DNA of 22,928 nt from Thiobacillus sp. (GCA_018780025.1 JADMKH010000082.1:868-23795); one strand, 5' to 3'; shown: positions 1-7,972, counted from the stretch's first letter. A program made the numbers and translations. The notes: a model not told the origin generated them from the letters alone.

Positions 1-1
1 C

Positions 2-850
2 AACGATGTCGGGGTATGCGTGGCGCTGGCGGACAAATTGGCGGCGCTGGTTGGCCTGTTCGGTATCGGGCAGTTCCCGACGGGGGACAAGGATCCGTTT
101 GCCTTGCGCCGGCATGCGCTGGGTGTGATTCGTCTGCTCGTTGAGCGTGATTTAAAAATTGAAATCGAAATTCTGGTAAAGCATGTATTTTCGGTATTGG
201 ATGATGAAAAACTCCAGCGTAATTTTTGGGATCGACAGCAGCAGAAAGCAGAGATTGCTGAAAAAATAAAAAACTCCAAGGGCGCCTTGGTTGTCCATGG
301 GTCGGGTTTTGAAAAGCGTATTTTTGATCCCAACACCGTACATCGGGTTATCGATTTCATTTTTGACCGGCTGGCAGGTTCTTTGCGCGAGCAAAGTTAC
401 AGTACGCAGGAAATCGATGCCGTGCTGGCGCTACGCCCGCCTGTACTGGCCGATATTCCCAAACGACTTAACGCGGTGCGTGCCTTTGCTGCTATGCCCG
501 AAGCCCCCGCGCTTGCCGCAGCCAACAAGCGCGTCGGCAACATCCTGAAAAAGGCTGAAGGCGAAGTGGGCGATGCGGCTGATCCCGCACGTTTTGTTGA
601 GGCGGCTGAAACGGCGCTGTTTGTTGCGCTCGGCGAGATCGCCCCGAGGGCCGATTCCGCGTTTGCGTCCGGCGATTACACAGCCTCTTTGCAGGCGCTG
701 GCAGCACTCAAAACGCCGGTTGATGCCTTCTTCGACAGTGTGATGGTCAACGTCGACGATCCTGTGCTCAAGGCCAACCGGCTGGCCTTGCTGAACCAGT
801 TGCACCAGACCATGAACCGGGTAGCTGACATCTCCCGCCTGGCCGCCTAA
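2..850 (+). CDS. glyS: Glycine--tRNA ligase beta subunit, 3' part
   Basis: C-terminal ~282 residues of the beta subunit of the tetrameric bacterial glycyl-tRNA synthetase, which charges tRNA-Gly in the cytoplasm together with GlyQ. The reading frame is open from base 2, so the gene enters from outside the window; the GTG at 20 is internal. Family landmarks are VALADKL, the GTDKDPFALRR-like segment (here TGDKDPFALRRHALGVIR), DAVLALRPP and AAANKRVGNILKK, followed by the C-terminal DALR-like anticodon-binding helices. Odd point: between the ALRRHALGVIRLLVERDL helix and VIDFIFDRL there are roughly 30 more residues than I remember for typical GlyS, encoded by clearly AT-rich DNA (about 150-365) inside an otherwise GC-rich gene. 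The frame stays open through it. gmhB starts 9 bp after the stop. Confidence 0.95.
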   Translation, partial: NDVGVCVALADKLAALVGLFGIGQFPTGDKDPFALRRHALGVIRLLVERDLKIEIEILVKHVFSVLDDEKLQRNFWDRQQQKAEIAEKIKNSKGALVVHGSGFEKRIFDPNTVHRVIDFIFDRLAGSLREQSYSTQEIDAVLALRPPVLADIPKRLNAVRAFAAMPEAPALAAANKRVGNILKKAEGEVGDAADPARFVEAAETALFVALGEIAPRADSAFASGDYTASLQALAALKTPVDAFFDSVMVNVDDPVLKANRLALLNQLHQTMNRVADISRLAA

Positions 851-859
851 ACTCACGCC

Positions 860-1402
860 ATGAAGCTCATTATTCTCGACCGTGACGGCGTCATCAATAT
901 TGGCTCCGATCAGTTCATCAAGTCACCGGATGAATGGAAGCCCATTCCCGGCAGTCTGGAGGCGATCGCGCAGTTGACGCGCGAGGGCTGGCGCGTGGTG
1001 GTGGCGACCAACCAGTCGGGGCTGGCGCGCGGGCTGTTCGAGATGGCGACGCTGAACGCCATTCACGCCAAGATGCACAAGGCGGTGGCGCAGGCGGGCG
1101 GGCGCATCGAGGCGGTGTTTTATTGCCCGCATTCGGCCGATATGGACTGCGACTGCCGCAAACCCAGAACGGGTCTGTTTAACGAGATCGCCGCGCGTTA
1201 TGGCCGCGACCTGATTGGGGTGCCATCGGTTGGCGACTCGCTGCGTGATTTGCAGGCAGCGGCCAGCGTGGGCGCTCGGCCCCTGCTCGTGAGAACCGGC
1301 AAGGGCGAGAAAACCCTGCTGGTGGGCGGCTTGCCCGAAAACACTCCGGTATTCACCAATTTGAGCGAGGCAGTCGAACACCTGCTTGCGGCAGTGGCAT
1401 GA
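860..1402 (+). CDS. gmhB: D-glycero-D-manno-heptose 1,7-bisphosphate 7-phosphatase
   Basis: HAD-superfamily phosphatase that removes the 7-phosphate of heptose bisphosphate in the ADP-heptose pathway for the LPS inner core. Visible motifs: DRDGVI (D7 nucleophile, D9 acid/base), motif II ATNQSG (49-54), lysine of CRKP (about 101) and GDS (D125). The small structural zinc site of GmhB is present as C89-x-H91 and C97-x-C99, with a somewhat shorter loop than the E. coli protein as I recall it. Its 180 residues fit the family. It lies between glyS and plsC and overlaps plsC by 4 bp (ATGA), so the two are probably translationally coupled. The anomer preference cannot be read from the sequence. Confidence 0.93.
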   Translation: MKLIILDRDGVINIGSDQFIKSPDEWKPIPGSLEAIAQLTREGWRVVVATNQSGLARGLFEMATLNAIHAKMHKAVAQAGGRIEAVFYCPHSADMDCDCRKPRTGLFNEIAARYGRDLIGVPSVGDSLRDLQAAASVGARPLLVRTGKGEKTLLVGGLPENTPVFTNLSEAVEHLLAAVA

Positions 1403-2121
1403 ACCTGCTCCGCTCGGTGATTTTTGCGGTCCTGCAGACCGTGCTGACGATATTTTTCAGCGTGATTGCGTTGTTCAGCTTTCCGTTTTCGGCGCATGCG
1501 CGCTACCAGCTTATTACCGGCTACAACCACACGGTGATCTGGCTGGCGCGCTGGGTGTTGGGTATCCAGTATGTGATTCTGGGTGCCGAAAACCTGCCGA
1601 TCCAGCCTTCCATCATTCTCGCCAAGCATCAGTCGGCCTGGGAAACGGTGGCGTTTCTGTGTCTGTTTCCACCCATCTCGCCCGTGATCAAACAGGAACT
1701 GCTGAGGGTGCCGTTTTTTGGCTGGGCATTCCGCATGCTTTCGCCCATCGCCATCGATCGCGGCGCCGGGCGCGAGGCGCTGAAACAGATTGTCAGCCAG
1801 GGCAAGCAAAAGCTCGCACAGGGATTCTGGGTGCTGGTGTTTCCCGAGGGCACGCGCGTCGCGCCGGGCGAGAAAGGCCGCTACGGCATCGGCGGCGGCT
1901 GGCTGGCGGCGGATTCCGGCGCCCCCATCGTGCCGGTGGCGCACAACGCCGGCGAAGTGTGGCCGAAAAACGCCTTCATCAAACGACCCGGAATCGTCAC
2001 GGTCAGCATCGGCCCGGCGATCGAAACTGCCGGCAAGAGCGCGGCTGATCTCACGCGCGAAGTGGAAGCCTGGATAGAAGGCGAAATGACGAGGTTGCCC
2101 CCTGCTGCCGCACGCCAATAG
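1399..2121 (+). CDS. plsC: 1-acyl-sn-glycerol-3-phosphate acyltransferase
   Basis: Membrane-associated acyltransferase that adds the second fatty acid to lysophosphatidic acid, giving phosphatidic acid. The N-terminus is hydrophobic (residues 5-30, one membrane anchor) followed by the PlsC domain. The catalytic HX4D box appears as H77-QSAW-E82, with Glu in place of Asp, and the phosphate-binding FPEGTR is at 148-153. Length 240 residues fits the family. The ATG overlaps the gmhB stop in an ATGA tetranucleotide. The gene sits in the glyS-gmhB-plsC series, linking LPS and phospholipid supply. The Glu variant probably occurs in related PlsC proteins, so I do not read it as inactivating. Confidence 0.92.
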   Translation: MNLLRSVIFAVLQTVLTIFFSVIALFSFPFSAHARYQLITGYNHTVIWLARWVLGIQYVILGAENLPIQPSIILAKHQSAWETVAFLCLFPPISPVIKQELLRVPFFGWAFRMLSPIAIDRGAGREALKQIVSQGKQKLAQGFWVLVFPEGTRVAPGEKGRYGIGGGWLAADSGAPIVPVAHNAGEVWPKNAFIKRPGIVTVSIGPAIETAGKSAADLTREVEAWIEGEMTRLPPAAARQ

Positions 2122-2128
2122 CGGCGTT

Positions 2129-2809
2129 TTGCAGATCGGTGACGCCGCCGTTCCGTATCAGCTGCGCCGTTCACGCCGCCGCCGTACGCTGGGGTTGACG
2201 GTGACCGCGTGCGAAGTGCGGATTCACGCACCCAGCTGGACACCGCGCGGTGAAATCGAACGCTATGTGATGCAGCAGCAAGGCTGGCTCACCCGTGCCT
2301 GGACGCGCATGCAGCTGCGCGCACCGCACGCTGCGGCTGAACCCTTGAACGCAGTGCGTTATCTTGGACGAACCCTCAGGCTCGAAATCCGGCCCGCGTT
2401 GTTCAGCGAGGTGCGTCGATATGGCGATACTTTGCGCATCGATGCGCCGTACGATGCCGACACCGGCGCCCTGGTCCGGGACTGGTTGCGCGGGCGCGCG
2501 GAACGGTTTTTAGCCTGGCGGCTCGCGCGTATCGCGCAGAAACTGGGGCGCACCCCCAGCCGCTTTGCGCTTTCCAACGCGCAGACGCAATGGGGTAGCT
2601 GCACCCAGCGTGGCCATGTCCGGCTTAACTGGCGGCTGGTGCAGGCGCCGCTCACGCTGATCGATTACGTAGCGGCACACGAACTCGCCCACCTCGTTCA
2701 CCTTGACCACTCGCCGCGTTTCTGGGCGCAGGTCGCCAAGCTGTGCCCCGATGCGCTTGCACGCCGCGCCGAGTTGCGCACAATGGGCGCTTCACTGTTT
2801 AGGATTTAA
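2129..2809 (+). CDS. YgjP-like M48-type zinc metallopeptidase (DUF45)
   Basis: Predicted zinc metal-dependent hydrolase of the YgjP/SprT-like group; the physiological substrate is unknown. The zinc motif HELAH (184-188) with a downstream HSPRFW histidine (H194) and the preceding WGSC block (155-158) followed by RLNWRL are the family signature. Length is 226 residues. It begins at TTG 2129, 7 bp after the plsC stop; an in-frame TGA at 2087 and the lack of an in-frame ATG or GTG make TTG the only sensible start. No signal peptide is seen, so it is presumably cytoplasmic. Co-orientation with plsC and gloA suggests one transcript. Confidence 0.85.
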   Translation: MQIGDAAVPYQLRRSRRRRTLGLTVTACEVRIHAPSWTPRGEIERYVMQQQGWLTRAWTRMQLRAPHAAAEPLNAVRYLGRTLRLEIRPALFSEVRRYGDTLRIDAPYDADTGALVRDWLRGRAERFLAWRLARIAQKLGRTPSRFALSNAQTQWGSCTQRGHVRLNWRLVQAPLTLIDYVAAHELAHLVHLDHSPRFWAQVAKLCPDALARRAELRTMGASLFRI

Positions 2810-2814
2810 CGACG

Positions 2815-3228
2815 ATGCGAATCCTTCACACCATGCTGCGTGTCGGCGATCTCGATCGTTCGATTGATTTCTACACCCATGTTTTGGGCATGACGTTGTT
2901 GCGTCGCAAGGACTACCCCGGCGGCAAGTTCACCCTTGCCTTTGTCGGCTACGACACCGAAGACAGGGCCGCGGTGCTTGAGCTCACCTACAACTGGGGC
3001 GTGGATAAATACGAAGTCGGCAGCGGCTATGGCCACATCGCGATTGAAGTCGATGACGCTTACGCGGCGTGCGATGCCGCCACCGCCAAGGGCGGCAAGG
3101 TGCTGCGCCCGGCCGGCCCGATGTCGCATGGCGCCACGGTGATTGCGTTCATCGAAGACCCGGATGGCTACCCGATTGAATTCATCCAGAAAGGCACAGC
3201 CGGGTGGGCGCGGGAATCAACCGCGTAA
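2815..3228 (+). CDS. gloA: Lactoylglutathione lyase (glyoxalase I)
   Basis: Converts the hemithioacetal of methylglyoxal and glutathione to S-lactoylglutathione in the cytosol. The four metal ligands fall at H5, E56, H74 and E122, the same numbering I recall for E. coli GloA, and the N-terminal motif LRVGDLDRSIDFY is typical. Length 137 residues matches the short, nickel-preferring bacterial class; metal preference is inferred from that class. The start is 5 bp after the YgjP-like stop, so it is the last gene of the run starting at glyS. A GC-rich hairpin follows the stop. Confidence 0.95.
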   Translation: MRILHTMLRVGDLDRSIDFYTHVLGMTLLRRKDYPGGKFTLAFVGYDTEDRAAVLELTYNWGVDKYEVGSGYGHIAIEVDDAYAACDAATAKGGKVLRPAGPMSHGATVIAFIEDPDGYPIEFIQKGTAGWARESTA

Positions 3229-3233
3229 GCTTG

Positions 3234-3246
3234 GCCGCACTGCGGC
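3234..3246. terminator. Possible bidirectional terminator hairpin
   Basis: GCCGC-ACT-GCGGC: a 5-bp perfect GC stem with a 3-nt loop, lying exactly between the convergent stops of gloA (3228) and the DUF4202 gene (3247). The U-tract is weak on both strands, so function is inferred mainly from position. Confidence 0.4.
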
Positions 3247-3840
3247 TTAACTGATTGCCTTGGTAATCAGCGGCAGCAGGGCTTCCGGTAATTTTATTTT
3301 TCCCGATAGCGCAAAAGTCTGGGCGCGCTTCGACATCTTGCCCCACGTCCGGCGGATGATCTCCAGCCATTTCGCTTCATCGTAATCGGGCTTGCTTTGC
3401 GCAAACGCCAGCAGGTAATGCTCGATGAAAACGAGGTTGGCGATGTCTTCCAGCAACTGCGATTCCGGATTGACCTTGATGCCGCGCTTGCCCACCGCTT
3501 TCTTGACGCGCTCGATCATGGCGTCGTCGTAGCCGGCCTGGCGCATCAGCTCGCCGGCGGTGTTGGCATGAAACGCATACAGCCCGGTGCGCCACGCATG
3601 GTAGCCTTCCTTGGTCATTGGGTAGGTGTTGCGCGGCACCGTCCAGCGTTGGATGTGCTGAGCGCGCACGGCCAGTTGTGACGCTTCGGACGCGTCCGGT
3701 GCAAAGCGGCCGATCATGTCCGACATGCGCTGACCGTAAAGCAGTTCTTTCGGCTGACCTTCGTCCAGGTTAGGGTCCTGGGCATTGGCTGCATCGAACC
3801 GTGCCAGGGTGTGTTCAAAGCGTTCCTGATTGTCGGTCAT
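3247..3840 (-). CDS. DUF4202 family protein
   Basis: A 197-residue cytoplasmic protein of the DUF4202 family, function unknown. The start is taken at the ATG of MTDNQERFEH at 3840; the frame stays open upstream to 3996 but that part is Cys-rich and looks non-coding. The sequence has spaced histidines in helical context: RAQHIQRW (H62), GYHAWR (H81), FHA (H91) and LEDIANLVFIEH (D132, H141). This resembles an HD-type all-helical metal-binding fold, but that is my inference. Some database entries call this family glutamyl-tRNA synthetase-like; there is no HIGH or KMSKS motif here. It is convergent with gloA and divergent from the ene-reductase gene. Confidence 0.8.
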   Translation of the reverse strand: MTDNQERFEHTLARFDAANAQDPNLDEGQPKELLYGQRMSDMIGRFAPDASEASQLAVRAQHIQRWTVPRNTYPMTKEGYHAWRTGLYAFHANTAGELMRQAGYDDAMIERVKKAVGKRGIKVNPESQLLEDIANLVFIEHYLLAFAQSKPDYDEAKWLEIIRRTWGKMSKRAQTFALSGKIKLPEALLPLITKAIS

Positions 3841-4052
3841 GATTCGTTCTTGAGTGAAGGGCCAATAGTTGACCGCATGTGCGATTGTCACAAGCTTTGG
3901 CGCCGCAAGGCAACACCGCATCCTTGTCGGCAGACAACCGCGGCATGCGTTAAGGTGTTCAGGCTGCGGGGCTTGAGTTTTCGAATTCAACCTCAAGGTA
4001 CGACGAGACCATTTGCCATCATGCCTGCATGGCGCATTTCAAGGAATCCAAC
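3841..4052. promoter_or_regulatory. Divergent intergenic region with inverted repeat
   Basis: A 212-bp spacer between the divergent DUF4202 and ene-reductase starts, the natural place for both promoters. It contains the perfect 6-bp inverted repeat CTTGAG (3972-3977) / CTCAAG (3992-3997), whose half-sites are 20 bp apart centre to centre, consistent with a dimeric operator read from one face of the helix. I cannot assign convincing -35/-10 boxes. The regulator is unknown. Confidence 0.35.
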
Positions 4053-5132
4053 GTGACTGATCTGTTCTCTCCTGCCCGTTTCGGTGCCATCGATCTTGCC
4101 AACCGCATTGTGATGTCTTCGCTGACGCGCAACCGCGCCGGCGTGGGCAATGTGCCGACCCCGCTGATGGCTGAATACTATCGTCAGCGGGCATCGGCCG
4201 GCTTGATACTCACCGAGGCCACACCGATTTGCGCGGAAGGCCACGGCTATCCGCGCACCCCCGGCATCCATACTCCCGAGCAGGTCGCGGGCTGGAAGCA
4301 GGTGACGGATGCCGTACATGGTGCGGGCGGCAAGATGGCTATTCAGCTCTGGCACGTGGGGCGGAGTTCGCATCCCGATCTGCAGCCCGGCGGCAGTCTT
4401 CCGGTGGCGCCCTCCGCGATTCGCCCGGCCGGACAGGTGTTCACCGGCGAGGCAATGAAAGACTATGTGACGCCGCGCGCGCTTCTGCTTTCGGAAATCC
4501 CCGGCGTGGTCGAAAGCTATGCGCAGGCTGCGCGTCAGGCAATGGATGCCGGTTTTGACGGGGTCGAGATCCATGCTGGAAATGGCTATCTGCTGGACCA
4601 GTTTCTGCGCTCGTCCACCAACCAGCGCACGGATGCCTACGGCGGCAGCAAGGAAAACCGTGCGCGCCTGCTGCTGGAAGTGCTGCAGGCGGTATGCAAG
4701 GCAATCGGCCATGAGCGTGTCGGCCTGCGGCTGTCTCCGGTGACATCGTTCAATGACATTCATGACGCCAACCCGCAGGAAACCTTTGACCATGTGGTCG
4801 CCGAGCTCAATTCGCTGAAGCTTGCGTTTCTGGATGTGCTGCAGGGCACGGGCGGGATGCCGAGAGAAAAATGGATGCCGTTTGACTATGCACGGTTGCG
4901 CGCGCTGTACAAAGGCAATCTGATTTTAAATAACGAATATGGGTTTGAAACCGGTCAGGCAGCCGTGATGTCAGGCGAGGCCGATGCGATTGCATACGGT
5001 CGCCTCCTGCTCGCAAACCCCGATCTGGTTGAACGGTTCCGTCAGGGCGCGCCATTAAATCCACCTGATTACGAGCGGCTGTATACCGGTGAGGAAAAAG
5101 GCTACACGGATTATGCTTTCCTTCCGGGTTAG
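4053..5132 (+). CDS. nemA: Old Yellow Enzyme-family alkene reductase (NemA-like)
   Basis: FMN-dependent NAD(P)H ene-reductase, reducing activated C=C bonds and often electrophiles such as N-ethylmaleimide or nitro compounds; the substrate here is unknown. Start: GTG 4053 preceded by AAGGA at 4041-4045 (7-nt spacing) gives (M)TDLFSPARFGAIDLANRIVM, the normal OYE N-terminus; the ATG at 4029 in the same frame adds eight residues and would bury this ribosome site. Motifs: SLTRNRA, IQLWHVGR (97-104), the catalytic substrate-binding pair H174/N177 in EIHAGNGYLLDQFLR, NQRTDAYGG, and C-terminal YTDYAFL. With 359 residues it is full length. It is divergent from the DUF4202 gene and convergent with the LTA-synthase-like gene. 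Confidence 0.9.
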   Translation: MTDLFSPARFGAIDLANRIVMSSLTRNRAGVGNVPTPLMAEYYRQRASAGLILTEATPICAEGHGYPRTPGIHTPEQVAGWKQVTDAVHGAGGKMAIQLWHVGRSSHPDLQPGGSLPVAPSAIRPAGQVFTGEAMKDYVTPRALLLSEIPGVVESYAQAARQAMDAGFDGVEIHAGNGYLLDQFLRSSTNQRTDAYGGSKENRARLLLEVLQAVCKAIGHERVGLRLSPVTSFNDIHDANPQETFDHVVAELNSLKLAFLDVLQGTGGMPREKWMPFDYARLRALYKGNLILNNEYGFETGQAAVMSGEADAIAYGRLLLANPDLVERFRQGAPLNPPDYERLYTGEEKGYTDYAFLPG

Positions 5133-5217
5133 CCTCACTTGAGGGTGGCCGCGCAGGGATCAGCCGAGGTTTGTTCGACTGAATAGCCTCAGGGATACCC
5201 GCTGTGAGCGCGCTGAC

Positions 5218-7158
5218 TCAAGGCGAAATCACAGAGTCCATTTTCAGTGAGCCATTTTTGTAGGCGATGGACGCCGTCTGGTAATACGCCACGGCCTCGT
5301 CGCGCAAACGTGTATCGAGGTCGGTCGGGGTGGCGCTGCCGTCCTTCGGATCAATCCGGAATGTCTCGATACGGTGTTTAGGGCCGAGCACGGTGAGCTT
5401 TCCTGCTTTCAGATACCCCAACTCCTCATAGTTGCTGATGAAAGCCCGGCGGTTTTCGGCGCGTTGTTGATACACGGATTCACCAAAGAAGCGGTTACCA
5501 CCCCGCACGTTCAGGATATCCAGCAGTGTGGGGGGGATATCGATCTGGCTGGTCAAACGCGCATCTTCGCCCGCCGCCAGGAGGGCGGGGGCATAAAAAA
5601 TCATCGGGATGTGATAACCGGGCACTGGAAGCTTGGTGCGGCCCGCAGCCGAGGCGCAGTGGTCGGCCACAATGACAAACAGGGTGTTTGCAAACCAGGG
5701 TTTCTTGCGCGCTTTCTCAATGAAGTCTCCGATTGCGTAATCGGTGTACTTGACGCCACCCTCATGGTGCCCCGGCGAGGGGATGTCGATCCGTCCCGCC
5801 GGATAGGTAAAGGGGCGGTGATTGGAGGTCGTCATGATCTGGGCCATGAATGGTTTGCCGGCGGCATGAATTCGATCAAGCTGGAGCAGACTGTTGTCGA
5901 ACAGGAATTCGTCCGCCACGCCCCACACATTGGCAAATCCGACCGAGGCTTCCGGGAAATCGGTTCGGTCTACGACCCGATAATCATTGCTGGAAAAATA
6001 GGCGTTCATATTGTCGAAGTAGCCATATCCCCCATAGAGAAACAAGGTTTCAAAACCCCTGCGATGCAGGATTTCTCCTATCGTTGCCAGATGTTCGTTG
6101 CCTGGACGTCGGACGATAGCCTGTCCGGGTATGGGCGGCGTTCCCAGAGACAGGGCATCGAGCCCCCGAACGGTCCTGGTGCCGGTGGCATAGAGCTGGG
6201 TGAATAAAACCCCTTCTTTCGCCAATGCGTCCAGCCTGGGCGTTAAACCGGTTTGATTGCCAAAGCTGCCGAGATAGCTGGCCGAAAGACTTTCTACCGA
6301 AATCAGCACCACATTGCGGGGCGTGTGCCTGAAGGGTGTGCTTGGGGTGTGACCGGTTGCGGGTTTGCGAAAGTTCGCAGGGTGAACGCCCGCGGGGCGC
6401 ATGTTGTTGACGCCTAATTCACGCAGGATGCGAGTCGCCTGGGCGGGAGGCATCGTGGCATAAAAGCGTTCATAGTCGAGTTCGTTACGTTGATAGGCGG
6501 CGAAAAATGTCATCAAGCCGTTGCCGGAGAGCTCATTGGCGTAGGCATTTTGCGAAAACGCCATCTGCTCGATGTCGCTCAGATGCAGGGTGCTCCAGGG
6601 GAGGAGCAATGCCAGCACGGCATACATGACCCGCCCGCCCGCCTGGGGTGCGGGTGCGGGCGCACGCCGGATGGGATGGCGAAACAGCCAGGTGAGTCCC
6701 AGCGCCAATACAAATACCGCGGTCAGCAGCGCCGGCACCGAATACGATTCGAGGATATTGCCGATGACCTCATGCGTGTAAACCAGGTAGTCGACGGCGA
6801 TAAAGTTGAAACGGGTTTCAAACTCTTCCCAGAACGTCCATTCCGACAGGGCGACGAAGATGAAACTCGCCGCAAACGCAAAGAAAATCACCAGGCGCAA
6901 TCCGCCTTGCCAGCGTGTGTTGCGCCAGCGCACGGGCCAAATGGCGGCCCACATCAGCATCGGGGCGAGGATCCAGAACAGTGCGACAAAATCGAAACCC
7001 AGTCCGTGCAGGAAAAGGCCTGGCCACAGGGTGAGGGGCACTTTGTCCAGGCCGGCATGCAGGGTCAATACCAGCCGCGTAAGACTCGCGATCGTCAAGA
7101 AAAGGAGGACGAGGGGGAGGAAGGGAATCGGGGTGCGACGCGTGCCGGGCGATTTCAT
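5218..7158 (-). CDS. LTA synthase-like membrane sulfatase / phosphoglycerol transferase
   Basis: 646 residues with five predicted membrane helices (about 10-33, 48-76, 86-107, 141-160, 176-193) followed by a periplasmic alkaline-phosphatase/sulfatase domain (about 280-590). Metal and catalytic landmarks: SVES (E289), the candidate nucleophile threonine in GTRTVRG (T327 or T329), TTSNHRPF (H447) and ADH (D499, H500). In Gram-positives LtaS polymerises glycerol phosphate; in Proteobacteria relatives include OpgB-type transferases that decorate periplasmic glucans or glycans. Exact substrate unknown. The ATG shares one base with the rsmA stop (TGATG), so it is translationally coupled to the end of the lptD-surA-pdxA-rsmA operon, the place held by apaGH in enterics. 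Confidence 0.85.
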   Translation of the reverse strand: MKSPGTRRTPIPFLPLVLLFLTIASLTRLVLTLHAGLDKVPLTLWPGLFLHGLGFDFVALFWILAPMLMWAAIWPVRWRNTRWQGGLRLVIFFAFAASFIFVALSEWTFWEEFETRFNFIAVDYLVYTHEVIGNILESYSVPALLTAVFVLALGLTWLFRHPIRRAPAPAPQAGGRVMYAVLALLLPWSTLHLSDIEQMAFSQNAYANELSGNGLMTFFAAYQRNELDYERFYATMPPAQATRILRELGVNNMRPAGVHPANFRKPATGHTPSTPFRHTPRNVVLISVESLSASYLGSFGNQTGLTPRLDALAKEGVLFTQLYATGTRTVRGLDALSLGTPPIPGQAIVRRPGNEHLATIGEILHRRGFETLFLYGGYGYFDNMNAYFSSNDYRVVDRTDFPEASVGFANVWGVADEFLFDNSLLQLDRIHAAGKPFMAQIMTTSNHRPFTYPAGRIDIPSPGHHEGGVKYTDYAIGDFIEKARKKPWFANTLFVIVADHCASAAGRTKLPVPGYHIPMIFYAPALLAAGEDARLTSQIDIPPTLLDILNVRGGNRFFGESVYQQRAENRRAFISNYEELGYLKAGKLTVLGPKHRIETFRIDPKDGSATPTDLDTRLRDEAVAYYQTASIAYKNGSLKMDSVISP

Positions 7159-7943
7159 CAGGCGAGCAGCTCGGCTTTAAGGGCGGTCAGGTGCCGGGCA
7201 ATAGATTCATAGGCAGAAAGCGACAAGGCCTCTGCGCGCAGGCCGGCGTCAATGTTCAACGCGGCAAAGTCTTCGGGTTTGAGCAGGCCGCCGAGGGTGT
7301 TCTTCAGGGTTTTTCGCCGTTGCGAAAACGCAGCCGCGACAACGCGTGCAAATACATGTTCGTTGAGTGCGACGACTTCAGCCGGTTTTTTCGGGATCAG
7401 GCGAACTACCGCGGAATTGACTTTAGGGGGCGGGTTGAACGCCGTGGGCGGCACATCCAGCAGCCATTCCAGATGAAAGCGTCGCTGCAGCATGACGGTC
7501 AACCGGCCATAATCGTTGGTGGCAGGTTCGGCGACCATGCGCTCGACCACTTCCTTCTGCAACATGAAATGCAGGTCGCGGATGTGCTCGGAAAATTCGA
7601 TCAGGTGAAACAGCAGCGGGGTGGAAATGTTGTAGGGCAGGTTGCCAATAATGCGCAAGTCGTGACCCAGCGCGCCAAAATCGAATTTCAGCGCATCGCA
7701 GCTGTGTACCGTGAGCCGATCGGCCGGCCAGGCTCTTTGCAGGCGAGCGACGATGTCGCGGTCGAGCTCGACCGCATGCAGGTGCGGCAGGCAGTCGAGC
7801 AGGGGTTTGGTCAACGCGCCCAGCCCGGGTCCGATTTCGACGACGGTTTCGCCCGGCTGCGGATGAATTGCGTGAACGATGGCGTGGATGATGCCGTCGT
7901 CGATCAGGAAGTTCTGGCCGAAGCGCTTGCGGGGGGTGTGCAT
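7158..7943 (-). CDS. rsmA: 16S rRNA (adenine(1518)-N6/adenine(1519)-N6)-dimethyltransferase
   Basis: RsmA/KsgA dimethylates two adjacent adenines in the 3' hairpin of 16S rRNA during late 30S assembly, using S-adenosylmethionine. Seen in the sequence: RFGQNFL (7-13), SAM motif I VVEIGPGLGALT (34-45), the acidic VELD end of strand 2, and the catalytic NLPY (101-104). The region PPTAFNPPPKVNSAVVRL is the conserved C-terminal target-binding part. Length 261 residues is normal. It follows pdxA with a 29-bp gap and overlaps the next gene by one base. The lptD-surA-pdxA-rsmA order matches the E. coli operon. Confidence 0.97.
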   Translation of the reverse strand: MHTPRKRFGQNFLIDDGIIHAIVHAIHPQPGETVVEIGPGLGALTKPLLDCLPHLHAVELDRDIVARLQRAWPADRLTVHSCDALKFDFGALGHDLRIIGNLPYNISTPLLFHLIEFSEHIRDLHFMLQKEVVERMVAEPATNDYGRLTVMLQRRFHLEWLLDVPPTAFNPPPKVNSAVVRLIPKKPAEVVALNEHVFARVVAAAFSQRRKTLKNTLGGLLKPEDFAALNIDAGLRAEALSLSAYESIARHLTALKAELLA

Positions 7944-7972
7944 ATTCAGGGTCGGAATGAGTCGGGGTGCCG

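Noticed and set aside
276..290. CCAAGG-GCG-CCTTGG hairpin inside glyS
   Set aside because: Lies in coding sequence with a 3-nt loop and no T-run; probably chance.
152..394. 80-codon minus-strand frame with a hydrophobic stretch opposite the AT-rich glyS segment
   Set aside because: It overlaps an in-frame conserved gene and its hydrophobicity follows from the AT-rich complement; no ribosome site or promoter seen.
3841..3996. N-terminal extension of the DUF4202 protein
   Set aside because: The extension is Cys- and Arg-rich, unlike the family, and the internal ATG at 3840 gives the expected length.
5133..5217. Possible terminator between the convergent ene-reductase and LTA-synthase-like genes
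   Set aside because: Only a 4-bp stem (CCTC-ACTT-GAGG, just after the stop) without a T-tract; not convincing enough to list.
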